Virus record (IMG/VR): IMGVR_UViG_3300042542_003080
Location: 1 to 27,541 of that record
DNA: 27,541 bases
Reading direction: 5' to 3' (one strand)
From: a virus
In this document: positions 14,903 to 22,098 of the stretch, in pieces
Layout: the number at the start of each line of letters is the position of its first letter
Position numbering within the stretch: the stretch's first letter is position 1
Notes under the pieces: model-generated
What the model saw: only the letters and a program-made list of their open reading frames with translations
The model's database searches: none
Told to the model about the DNA's origin: nothing
Translations under genes and position numbers: made by a program

Positions 14903-17415
14903 GCGATCGCCCACCCCCACGCGCCGCCGTCGGCGATGAGCCCGGCGCCGACGAGCATCTTGTCGAGGGCGGGGAACTGCGTGGTCGCCGACTTGGCGCC
15001 CTGATAGGTCACGGTCTTCGTGAAGCCGGCGCCGCTCTTGCTCTCGCTCTTGATGTCGGCGTCGGTCTGCGTGTCCGGGATCAGAGCGTTCCCCTGGACG
15101 TGCAGCAGCGCCGCGCGCGCGACCCAGTGCTGCAGCTTCGTCGGCACCGCGTCCTCGGCCAGCAGGTCACCCGCCGGGCCGTAGGCGCCGGTGCGCGGCC
15201 AGTCCAGCGCCTGCTCGGACGTGAGACGCTTCCCGGTCCAGCGCACGCCGTAGCGCTCGTCGGCCGCGCGGGTCGCGATGCACAGCGCCTGCTGCTTCGC
15301 CGCGGTCGACAGGGCCGTCCACGCCGACGGGTTGCCGTAGCGCTCGTGGTAGTCGTCGGCGGTGGCGACCGCGCAGTAGCTGTTGCTCGACGTGAGACCG
15401 CTGCCGTCCTCCACGGTGAAGGCGGCGGTCTCGGACGGCGTCTCCGTTGCAGTCGCCGTCCCGCCCTCCCCGTCGATCAGTGCCGCAAGCGCATCGAACG
15501 CGTCGTAGCCGATCTGGTAGACCGCCTCGGCCGCGTAGTGGACGTTGTCCGAGCGGTTGAGCTCGTAGTCGCTCGGCCCGGCGTTGCGCAGGACGCGCAC
15601 GTTCGCGCGTGCGCCCTCGAGCGAGAGCACCGCGTCGCGGTAGGCCACGCGGATCGACTCCTGGCCAAGGCTCGACCCGCCCGACACCAGCGTCGACGGC
15701 GGCGGGCCCTGAAGCCAGACCAGCGGCAGCGGGTCGCCGGTCGCGCGCGTGCTGACGAGCGAGCGGATGCTGTCGATGAAGACCGGCGCCTTCGCGGCGA
15801 ACGCGTTGACGACCGACGTGCTCCAGAGGTCGTTCTCGCCGAGCGAGACCAGCGCGCCGACCATGTCGACCTGCTTGCCGAGGTCGCGAAGGCAAGCGAT
15901 GCGGAACTTCTCGAACTGCGCCTCGGTAGTCGACCATCGCGGCGTGCCTTCCTCGAAGGCCCCCTGCGGGTTGCCCGCGAGACCAGCCTCGACCGTCAAC
16001 GGGGCGCCGGCCTCGGCGTGCTTGAACAGCACGACCTGCCCGTAGCGCTCGACCGCCTTCTTCAGGAGCGTGCTCTCCGGACCGAAGCCGGAGATGACAC
16101 TCCCGAACGTCGATGCGTTCGCGGTGATGTCGTAGGGCTCGACCTGCTCGGTGGTGTTGTTCCAGACGTAGACGCCGGGCCGGAACGTGCCTCCGGTTGG
16201 GCCGATGATGCTCGCCTGGTTGCTCAGGACCGCGTAGAGCGGGTCCATGCCGGCGGTGACGAGCTGGCTGTCGCCGAACATCGCGAAGCCGGCGATGGCG
16301 TTCCCGAGCGTGCTGGTGGGCGCCTCGGTGTAGTAGGCCTGGATCGCGTTGAAGAGCCCGATGCCGGCCTGGAGGTAGGTCTCGGTGTCGTAGTAGATCG
16401 GGTCCGTCGGCTCGGCTGCTGGGGCGAGCACCGTCGTCGGTGCGAACTTGCCCCAGTTCATGTCGTAGAGGACGACGCCCGTGTTCGTCTGCTGCAGCGT
16501 CCGATTGACGCCGCGCACGAAGTTCGACAGGCCGGGCGCCGCGGTCTTCAGGATCTCGCGGTGTTGGTTGACGAGCACGATCAGCGCGTCGGCGTCGATG
16601 TCGCTGCGCACGCCGGTGATGAACTCCTGAGCCTGCGTCTGGTAGTTGAAGTTGACGCCGAGCAGGTCGTTCGTGCTCAGGTCGACGATGACGGCGCGGA
16701 TGTCGAGCGTGTCCGGGGCGATCGCCGCCTCCATGTCGGCGATGTGGCCCAGCAACAGAGACCACGAGAGCTGGCCCGGCCGCATCGGCGACAGGCCGGC
16801 GCCGAACCCGCCCGTGGTGCCGAACTTCAGCATCTTGAAGCCGGGCGTCGCGTTTCCGTGCAGGACCGCCAGCTCCTGCATCAGCATGCTGCACGGCGTG
16901 ATCGCGCCGCCGTCGTAGAACCAGTTGTCGCCGTTCGAGGTTGGGTCGACCGTCGGGAACAGCGCGTTGGGCTCCATGTAGTGGAACGGGACGAACTTCC
17001 CGGTCCGGACGTGGAACGTGCTCGAGGTCGGGTTCGTCGCCCACGCGACGCTGACGGTGATCGTGTTGTTGGTGTTGGAGACGACCGTTCGCTCTTGGCC
17101 AACGCCGACGCCCGCGTCGATGTAGACCAGCTTCCCGGCGAACTGGTTGGTCGTCCACGGCGTGCCGCTGACAGTGATCGTGGTCGAAGTGGCGCCGGTC
17201 GACGTCTGCAGCGAACCGGCTCGGCCGTCCCAGTAGGGGGAGTAGGTGCCACCGTTGACGCCATCGGGGCCGCTCGGCACGACGCGGTTCAGCTTCGGGA
17301 ACAGGCGCGCGATGCCCCAGAATACCGGGCTGCCGGTCTCCGGCTTGTTGATGCCGGTCGGGCCGCCAGTGATCTGCTCGTCGCCGACGTAGATGTAGGT
17401 GGGGATCGCGACCAT
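14899..17415 (-). CDS. Fusion: two SGNH-hydrolase-like domains + head-tail connector
   Basis: 838 aa in one open frame. Domain 1 (about 5-365) resembles an SGNH/sialate-O-acetylesterase fold, but GDEQ (11-14) replaces GDSQ, STND (247-250) stands at the G.ND block and DTET (343-346) replaces D..H, so it looks inactive. A beta module (about 66-139) is inserted in it. Domain 2 (about 374-648) carries GDSQ with Ser383, GFGPE at 443-447, GEND at 526-529 and DNVH at 623-626, a complete SGNH set. After a Thr/Glu linker, residues about 665-838 match the DnaT_2-like head-tail connector family (VEDGSG...NSYCAVATADDYHERYG, ...RWTGKRL..EQALDWPR). The upstream gap has only a weak AAGG before ATG. A GTG at 15414 could allow a connector-only product. 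Such fusions are not usual for this family. Confidence 0.8.
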   Translation of the reverse strand: MVAIPTYIYVGDEQITGGPTGINKPETGSPVFWGIARLFPKLNRVVPSGPDGVNGGTYSPYWDGRAGSLQTSTGATSTTITVSGTPWTTNQFAGKLVYIDAGVGVGQERTVVSNTNNTITVSVAWATNPTSSTFHVRTGKFVPFHYMEPNALFPTVDPTSNGDNWFYDGGAITPCSMLMQELAVLHGNATPGFKMLKFGTTGGFGAGLSPMRPGQLSWSLLLGHIADMEAAIAPDTLDIRAVIVDLSTNDLLGVNFNYQTQAQEFITGVRSDIDADALIVLVNQHREILKTAAPGLSNFVRGVNRTLQQTNTGVVLYDMNWGKFAPTTVLAPAAEPTDPIYYDTETYLQAGIGLFNAIQAYYTEAPTSTLGNAIAGFAMFGDSQLVTAGMDPLYAVLSNQASIIGPTGGTFRPGVYVWNNTTEQVEPYDITANASTFGSVISGFGPESTLLKKAVERYGQVVLFKHAEAGAPLTVEAGLAGNPQGAFEEGTPRWSTTEAQFEKFRIACLRDLGKQVDMVGALVSLGENDLWSTSVVNAFAAKAPVFIDSIRSLVSTRATGDPLPLVWLQGPPPSTLVSGGSSLGQESIRVAYRDAVLSLEGARANVRVLRNAGPSDYELNRSDNVHYAAEAVYQIGYDAFDALAALIDGEGGTATATETPSETAAFTVEDGSGLTSSNSYCAVATADDYHERYGNPSAWTALSTAAKQQALCIATRAADERYGVRWTGKRLTSEQALDWPRTGAYGPAGDLLAEDAVPTKLQHWVARAALLHVQGNALIPDTQTDADIKSESKSGAGFTKTVTYQGAKSATTQFPALDKMLVGAGLIADGGAWGWAIA

Positions 17416-17474
17416 GCGTCAGGCCTTGTTCCGAAACAGCCCGCGGCGGCGCCATGCCAACGCCACCGCGGACA

Positions 17475-17495
17475 GGCCCGGCACGGCGCCGGGCC
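17475..17495 (-). terminator. Strong GC hairpin after the capsid-cement gene
   Basis: Perfect 8-bp inverted repeat GGCCCGGC / GCCGGGCC with a 5-nt loop, 18 nt downstream of the cement-protein stop and inside the 97-nt gap before the SGNH-connector gene. No T-run follows on the minus strand, so it is not a standard intrinsic terminator. It may weaken read-through or protect the 3' end of an abundant capsid mRNA. Nothing else is seen in this gap. Confidence 0.4.
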
Positions 17496-17512
17496 GATGA
17501 GCTCTCACGCCA

Positions 17513-17989
17513 TCAGACGTCGTAGGCCGCCCACGCCGTGTAGGTGATCGACGGCGTGGTGCCGCCGATGACCGCACGGAGGCGGATGTAGCGCTGCGGC
17601 TGGTACTCGCCCGCGGCCACGGCGGCCACGTTGTCGAAGTAGATCGGGTAGCGCCCGACCACGCTGTTCGCGCCGATGCCGGTGCCGCCGTTCGTGCCCA
17701 GCGCGCGGCGGCCGATCTCGTAGACGGTGCCGCCGAAGCCGGCCGTGTTCGTGCCCTGCACGACCATCGTGTAGGCCTCGTCGTTGCTCGCGATGTCGAT
17801 CGCGGTCACGTCGAGGAACACGACGCCCTTGATGAACTTGACCGGGGCGTTGGCCGGAGCGCCCGGCATGAGGTCGATGACGGCATCGGCGCCGCCGACC
17901 TGCGCCGTAGCCGTCGCGGTGATCGCCGCCGTGACGTCCTTCAGCTGCAGCTGCGAGTCGAAGGTCGGGTTGTGAGTGGTGTAGACCAT
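17513..17989 (-). CDS. Capsid cement/decoration protein (Bbp16-like)
   Basis: 158 aa. Directly downstream of the major capsid gene, beta-rich with no TM segment. The N-terminus (TTHNPTFDSQLQLKDVTAAIT) and the middle (FIKGVVFLDVTAIDIASNDEAYTMVVQGTNTAGFG) resemble the Bbp16 family of capsid-cement proteins from Bordetella phages, and the R..GRYPIYFDN and RYIRLRAVIGG strands agree. Family role: bind the outer capsid lattice and stabilise it after expansion. The ATG at 17989 has a clear GGAG 8 nt upstream, in line with high expression. Confidence 0.7.
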   Translation of the reverse strand: MVYTTHNPTFDSQLQLKDVTAAITATATAQVGGADAVIDLMPGAPANAPVKFIKGVVFLDVTAIDIASNDEAYTMVVQGTNTAGFGGTVYEIGRRALGTNGGTGIGANSVVGRYPIYFDNVAAVAAGEYQPQRYIRLRAVIGGTTPSITYTAWAAYDV

Positions 17990-18007
17990 TTCGTGTTCTC
18001 CCCTGGG

Positions 18008-18967
18008 TCAGGCGACCGCAGTCGCGTCGGTGATGTTGTAGACACGAGCCACGCACCGCGGGTGCTCGTCGACCATGCCGAGATACCACTCGGCGCGGGT
18101 GCGGAAGACCGGCTTGCCGTTCTGCTCCTGCAGATCGCGGACGTCGAGGCCGCCCGGCGCCTGGATGCCGTGGAGGCCGTCCTCCGACAGGTTGAGCACG
18201 AGGACCGAGGTCGTCGTGTTGTTGTTCTCGTTGAAGCCGAGAGCGGCCTGGTCGCCGTTGATGTCCGCCCACAGGATCGGCAGGCCGTTGTAGGTCTGCA
18301 CGATGCGGCCGAACTCGTCCTTCGTCTGCTGGATCGAGGCCGACCCGCGGAGGAACGTGTTGATGTTGATGGCCTGCTTCTTGGCCATCAGGATGTGCGT
18401 CGGACGGTCGACGGCCATGATGGCCGAGTCGAGACGCGCCATGCTGAGGGCGGCGTTGCTGTTGTTGAACAGCTGGCCGCCGTTGACGCCGGCCGTCGAG
18501 ACGGTCGAGGTGCCGAGGCCGCCGCCGTAGCGAGCGAGCAGACCGTCGATGCCGTGCGGGTCACCGGTGACGCCGCCGAGGTTCATGACCGTGCCGCGGA
18601 CCATGTCGAAGCCGATCTTCTGAGCGATCGCCTTGATCTTCAGCATCTCGTGCCGAGTGCGGACTTCCGGGCCGCCGGTGCGGATCAGGAAGTTGTCGAC
18701 GTCGAGGTCGCCGCCGTAGATCTTCAGCGACTCGAAGATCTCCTCGGTCGCGCCGCTCGATTCCGTGTAGGAGCCGTTGACGGGACGCGACGCGGCGGTG
18801 CCGAGAGCGGACTCGCGAGTCCACTTGTAGGCGTTGCCCGCGATGTCGACGAACGGCATTGCACCGAGCAGCATCGACTGCTCGGCGAACGTCATGAGGA
18901 TGCCGGCCTTCTTGAACTCGCCGTTGTTCGCGGCGAGGTTGGCGGCTTCCAGGGTGGTGATTGCCAC
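18008..18967 (-). CDS. Major capsid protein (HK97 fold)
   Basis: 319 aa. It forms the icosahedral shell. Typical features are an N-terminal helix, the segment FEQ-like MTFAEQSMLLGAMPFVDIAGNAYKWTRE, an E-loop region with SYTESSGATEEIFESLKIYGGDLDVDNFL, a helix MARLDSAIMAVDRPTHILMAKK (P-domain helix), and a C-terminal WYLGMVDEHPRCVARVYNI. It lies between a scaffold gene and a cement gene, as expected. The start is GTG 18967 with AAGGA 8 nt upstream. No N-terminal protease-cleaved delta domain is fused; the separate scaffold gene provides that role. Confidence 0.9.
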   Translation of the reverse strand: MAITTLEAANLAANNGEFKKAGILMTFAEQSMLLGAMPFVDIAGNAYKWTRESALGTAASRPVNGSYTESSGATEEIFESLKIYGGDLDVDNFLIRTGGPEVRTRHEMLKIKAIAQKIGFDMVRGTVMNLGGVTGDPHGIDGLLARYGGGLGTSTVSTAGVNGGQLFNNSNAALSMARLDSAIMAVDRPTHILMAKKQAININTFLRGSASIQQTKDEFGRIVQTYNGLPILWADINGDQAALGFNENNNTTTSVLVLNLSEDGLHGIQAPGGLDVRDLQEQNGKPVFRTRAEWYLGMVDEHPRCVARVYNITDATAVA

Positions 18968-18994
18968 TGGGTGAGTCCTTCTGTTAGGTCAGTC

Positions 18995-19014
18995 CGCGGC
19001 GGCGAGCCGTCGCG
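18995..19014 (-). other. Hairpin between scaffold and capsid genes
   Basis: An inverted repeat of 8 bp with one mismatch on the transcribed strand and a 4-nt loop lies in the 64-nt gap between the scaffold stop and the capsid start. It lacks a T-run. It may act as an mRNA-processing or stabilising element that raises capsid over scaffold expression. Weak evidence, structure only. Confidence 0.3.
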
Positions 19015-19031
19015 AAGTTCCCCATCCAGGG

Positions 19032-19811
19032 CTACCCACGGGGTGCAGTGCTCTCATTGGCACGCTGCAACAGCTCTCGTCCGGACATCTGCTTTCCGAT
19101 GCCCTGGTTGCCAGCCCCGCGGCCCGCGGATTGACTGGAGGAGCCGGAGCCACCGGCCGCCCTGACCTCGAAGAGCCCCTTCGTGCCATCTGCTTCCCGC
19201 ATCTGGTCGATGAGCTCCTCGAATCCCATCGGGTCCATCGACCCGACTTTCTTGGTCAAGGCGGCCTTGCCGTCGTTTCCCACGACGACAGGCACGAGGT
19301 TGCCCTCGCTGTCTTCCTCGACCCGGATGTTGCGTTCGGCGAGCGCCAGGATGGCGTCCATCGCCTTGCTGCCGCCCTTGGCGGCGATGATCGGCGCGAG
19401 CTTCCCGCGCACCTTGGAGTCGCGGACCTCCGAGGTGCGGCGCTCAAGCAGCTTCGATACCTTCGACATCTCGGCTGCGGCCTTGTCGGCGGCGGCCTTC
19501 TTGAATGCCTCGAACTGCTCGCTGCTGGTCAGCTTGCCGGCCTTCTTCAGGCCCAGCGCCTCCGCGGCGTCCTTCAGTTCCTCGGCCGTGATGCCGGCTT
19601 CCTGCACCGCGCGCGCCAGGGCGGCGTTCTTCTGCTTCTCTTCCTTGAGCTGGCGGTTGACCTCGCGCAGCCCGGCCACGTTCTCGACCGCCCACCCTTC
19701 TGGCAGGGTTTCGATGACCAGCTTCCCGCCGTCGACGGGCTTGGCGAGGGGGCGGAGCTCGTCGGAGAGCTCTTCGGGCTTGTCGGCGACGATGCGATAG
19801 GAGACCGGCAT
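19032..19811 (-). CDS. Capsid scaffolding protein
   Basis: 259 aa. Highly charged, Lys/Glu/Ala-rich and mainly helical, with a probable coiled coil at about 45-130 (LREVNRQLKEEKQKNAALARAV..., LTSSEQFEAFKKAAADKAA). A middle domain (about 135-210) and a Gly/Ser-rich tail before QMSGRELLQRANE follow. Composition, length and location immediately before the capsid gene are typical of scaffold proteins. No protease motif is visible. The ATG at 19811 has no Shine-Dalgarno. It is the first gene after the intergenic copy of the TTTTCACTGCGC motif. Confidence 0.75.
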   Translation of the reverse strand: MPVSYRIVADKPEELSDELRPLAKPVDGGKLVIETLPEGWAVENVAGLREVNRQLKEEKQKNAALARAVQEAGITAEELKDAAEALGLKKAGKLTSSEQFEAFKKAAADKAAAEMSKVSKLLERRTSEVRDSKVRGKLAPIIAAKGGSKAMDAILALAERNIRVEEDSEGNLVPVVVGNDGKAALTKKVGSMDPMGFEELIDQMREADGTKGLFEVRAAGGSGSSSQSAGRGAGNQGIGKQMSGRELLQRANESTAPRG

Positions 19812-19838
19812 GTTGCCGGCATGAATCGCAAACGCCGT

Positions 19839-19855
19839 CGCGGTCAACAACCGCG
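19839..19855 (-). other. Inverted repeat adjoining motif copy B
   Basis: Minus strand CGCGGT-TGTTG-ACCGCG, a perfect 6-bp inverted repeat with a 5-nt spacer. It lies one nucleotide downstream of motif copy B and upstream of the scaffold start. It could be part of an operator or a 5'-UTR hairpin. Copy A is also followed by an imperfect inverted repeat. Confidence 0.3.
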
Positions 19856-19856
19856 G

Positions 19857-19868
19857 GCGCAGTGAAAA
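19857..19868 (-). promoter_or_regulatory. Repeated motif TTTTCACTGCGC, copy B
   Basis: Minus strand TAGCGTTTTCACTGCGC, in the 59-nt gap between the 82-aa unknown gene and the scaffold gene; its end is 46 nt from the scaffold ATG, the same spacing as copy C. It shares 12 nt with copy C and 11 nt with copy A. It probably drives or controls the head-gene transcript. Confidence 0.5.
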
Positions 19869-19870
19869 CG

Positions 19871-20119
19871 CTAGTTCAGCTTGGCGCGGTCGCTGGCTTC
19901 CTGCCGGTCCGCCGCGATCTTCCGCACGGCCCTCTCGCACAGGTCGCGCACCGGCTCGGCGTAGTCGCCGATGGCCAGGAAGACCGTGCACTGGATGCCG
20001 CTCGCCGTCAGCCCGTTCGCCAGCGCCACCACTTGGTCGTGGTCGAGCATGTAGTGCGCGAGATCGCCGGCACGCAGGAGCATGCTCGCGGTCAGCTTCT
20101 CGTCCGGGGTGGCGGCCAT
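19871..20119 (-). CDS. Unknown 82-aa protein
   Basis: Not recognised. It is mostly helical: residues 8-40 include LTASMLLRAGDLAHYMLDHDQVVALANGL and residues 55-80 form a charged helix. It has no TM segment, signal peptide or metal-binding motif. It is separated by 12 nt from the P-loop protein gene upstream and ends directly before motif copy B, so it is the last gene of the accessory cluster. Coding is supported by the start position, GC-rich third positions and the absence of overlap with any other gene. Confidence 0.55.
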   Translation of the reverse strand: MAATPDEKLTASMLLRAGDLAHYMLDHDQVVALANGLTASGIQCTVFLAIGDYAEPVRDLCERAVRKIAADRQEASDRAKLN

Positions 20120-20131
20120 CGGCGCGCGATC

Positions 20132-20728
20132 CTACCAGCTCTCGTCATGCGCAACATGACGGCGACGCGAAGATGACGCCACCAGCGGCAGCAGCTCCCG
20201 CCGGACCTTCAGGCGCAGGTCGCCGAGGTCGCTTCCGTCGTTGGCGAACTTGACCTCGCGCATCCCGCGGACGCGCGGCCAGTAGCTGCGCGAGTCGCCC
20301 GCGAAGTCGGTGCCATGGCGGGACACACGCACCAGCAGCACGTTCTGCGGCCCCACCTTCCTGGCCAGCGCCTGCGCCTCGGTGCGGAACCCGGAGTCGG
20401 TGACGATCGCGACCAGCCCGTCGTTCTGCGCCGCCTGGCTCTCGACCTCGAGCGCCAGCAGGTCGCCGAAGTAGGCCTCGCCGAAGAGCGGCTTGCACAT
20501 GCGCTCGCTGTAGGCGATCGCGACCTCGCGCGGCGTGCGGCCGCACAGCGCGTCGTGCGGCTCGTCCTTCTCGACGGTCCGCATGTCGATGCCGTGCACG
20601 TCTCGCAGGTAGTCCGCGATCGGCTGCGCGAACTTGCAGAGCACCGCGCTCGGCAGGTCGCAGTAGAGCATCTCGCCGATGGTGTCCTTGCCGCAGCGAG
20701 GCGGCCCGTTCAGCAGAACGACCCTCAT
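20132..20728 (-). CDS. Deoxynucleotide monophosphate kinase-like P-loop protein
   Basis: 198 aa. Begins MRVVLLNGPPRCGKDTIGEML, where GPPRCGKD-T (8-16) is the Walker A of the phage dNMP-kinase-like family. Further family features are KFAQPIADYLRDV, a SYSERM-like AIAYSERMCKPLFG, and VAIVTDSGFRTEAQ at about 107-121, the core strand plus DSGF motif. The expected reaction is phosphorylation of a deoxynucleoside monophosphate, often one with a modified base, for phage DNA synthesis. It overlaps the phosphoesterase stop as ATGA. A nucleotide-metabolism enzyme among head genes is a cargo-gene arrangement. The substrate cannot be read from the sequence. Confidence 0.75.
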   Translation of the reverse strand: MRVVLLNGPPRCGKDTIGEMLYCDLPSAVLCKFAQPIADYLRDVHGIDMRTVEKDEPHDALCGRTPREVAIAYSERMCKPLFGEAYFGDLLALEVESQAAQNDGLVAIVTDSGFRTEAQALARKVGPQNVLLVRVSRHGTDFAGDSRSYWPRVRGMREVKFANDGSDLGDLRLKVRRELLPLVASSSRRRHVAHDESW

Positions 20729-22098
20729 CGGCTACTCCTCCCCTTCCGTTTCGTCGTCGGCGAGCCGGCAGATCGTGCAGCCCGCTTTCCCGCAGGGGGG
20801 CGTTGCGTCGGCATCCGCAGTGTCTCCAGCCAGTTCGTGTTCGGGTCGGGGTCGGCGAGTCCGCGCCTCTCGTATGTGAACCCCTCGACCGTGAGCCTTT
20901 CGACCGCGCCCACCTGGACCACGGCCGGGTATTGATGCACGGTCCCGTCGGGCTGCAGATGCGCCACTCCGATGCCTCGTTGCCATCCGGTGTTGGTCCC
21001 CTTGATGTAGGCCCGTCCGACCTCGTGCCGCGCGCCCATCGGCGTCGACATCCACGAGAGCGCTTCGTCCCTCTCGTTCGTCCCGTAGGCGACCGACGCC
21101 CGGTGGACGTGCCCGCTCTGCCCGCTGCGGCCTGCTGATCGCAATTCTGCGATGGCCGGAGACTGGCCCAGCGCGGTGCCGTGGTGCACGCGGTAGTGGC
21201 CGAACAGCAGGAAGCCCGGCTTCGCGTCCTCGGTGCCGGCCGGCGACAGCGTCGAGCCGCCCAACATCAAGCGCACGTCGAACTCGCGTAGGCCCAGCAG
21301 TTCGTCGATGCGTAGCGACGGCAGCCCGACCAGCGCGGGCGCGCACTGCGTCAGGTAGCGCGGCAGCCGGTCGCCGAGGTCGTGGTTGCCGCCGGTGAGC
21401 CACAGGTCGCCGTCGTGCACCGATCGCAGGTGAGCGATCATCTGCCGTTGGAACGCCAGTTCGCTCGCGAGTGATTGCGTCCAGTCGCGCGGCTGCACGT
21501 GCCGGGAGATGCCACCGTCGTCGATGATGTCGCCGTTCAGCAGCACGCCGTGCGGACGCAGGTCTCGGATGGCCTGCAGGAAGGCGAGCCAGACGAACGG
21601 ATCGAGCATGCTGCCGTGGGTGTCGCTGATGGAGAGCAGCAGGTAGGCGGACGAGAGCCGGCGCTCCCGGTCGGCCACGTAGGGCGCGACGTAGCGCGCG
21701 AAGTAGCGGGACGCGTGGTCGTGCCGGCTGGTCTCGGCGCGCTTCCTGCGCCACAGCATCGTGCCGACCTGGTCGCGCAGGCCGGCGACCTCGAGCGCGT
21801 GCGTGAACGTGCCGAACTCGGCGTCGAGGAACTGCACCGGGAAGTGCCCGAACAGCTCGTAGCGGCGCCTGCTGATGCTGCGGAACGCGTGCCACGGGTT
21901 CGTCTCGGCGTCCTCGGCGACGCGCACGACGTCGGCCAGCATCTGCTCAACCGTGGGCCGCTGCTTCGCCTTGCCGGCCAGGATGCGCGCCTGTTCGGCG
22001 GCCTGCTTGGCCTTGCGCTCGTGCGCGCGGTGGCGCTCCTGCTCGTCCTGCCGGAGCGTCTCGGGGGCCGCAAGGAACTCGTCGACTGTGCGCTTCAC
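20725..22098 (-). CDS. Metallophosphoesterase with N-terminal DNA-binding-type repeat
   Basis: 457 aa from GTG 22098. Calcineurin-like metal-dependent phosphoesterase with all main motifs: SDTHG (158-162), NGDIIDDG (188-195), GGNHD (236-240), GHYRVHHG (300-307) and SGHVHR (328-333), which would bind two metal ions. Before it (about 67-108) lies SRRRYELFGHFPVQFLDAEF followed by GTFTHALEVAGL, resembling the homing-endonuclease-associated repeat (HNH repeat), so DNA targeting is plausible. An Arg/Lys/Gln-rich helix starts the protein and a basic tail ends it. The start is chosen because it gives a GTGA overlap with the upstream gene; an ATG at 22119 would overlap by 25 nt. Substrate unknown. Confidence 0.8.
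   Translation of the reverse strand: MKRTVDEFLAAPETLRQDEQERHRAHERKAKQAAEQARILAGKAKQRPTVEQMLADVVRVAEDAETNPWHAFRSISRRRYELFGHFPVQFLDAEFGTFTHALEVAGLRDQVGTMLWRRKRAETSRHDHASRYFARYVAPYVADRERRLSSAYLLLSISDTHGSMLDPFVWLAFLQAIRDLRPHGVLLNGDIIDDGGISRHVQPRDWTQSLASELAFQRQMIAHLRSVHDGDLWLTGGNHDLGDRLPRYLTQCAPALVGLPSLRIDELLGLREFDVRLMLGGSTLSPAGTEDAKPGFLLFGHYRVHHGTALGQSPAIAELRSAGRSGQSGHVHRASVAYGTNERDEALSWMSTPMGARHEVGRAYIKGTNTGWQRGIGVAHLQPDGTVHQYPAVVQVGAVERLTVEGFTYERRGLADPDPNTNWLETLRMPTQRPPAGKRAARSAGSPTTKRKGRSSR

Noticed and set aside
15100-17547. 815-aa plus-strand open frame
   Set aside because: Antisense to the SGNH-connector gene; Arg/Val/Asp-rich composition typical of high-GC shadow frames, no domains.
19842-19847. 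TTGACC as a sigma70 -35 box before scaffold
   Set aside because: No TATAAT-like hexamer at 16-18 nt; the sequence at that spacing is TCATGC.
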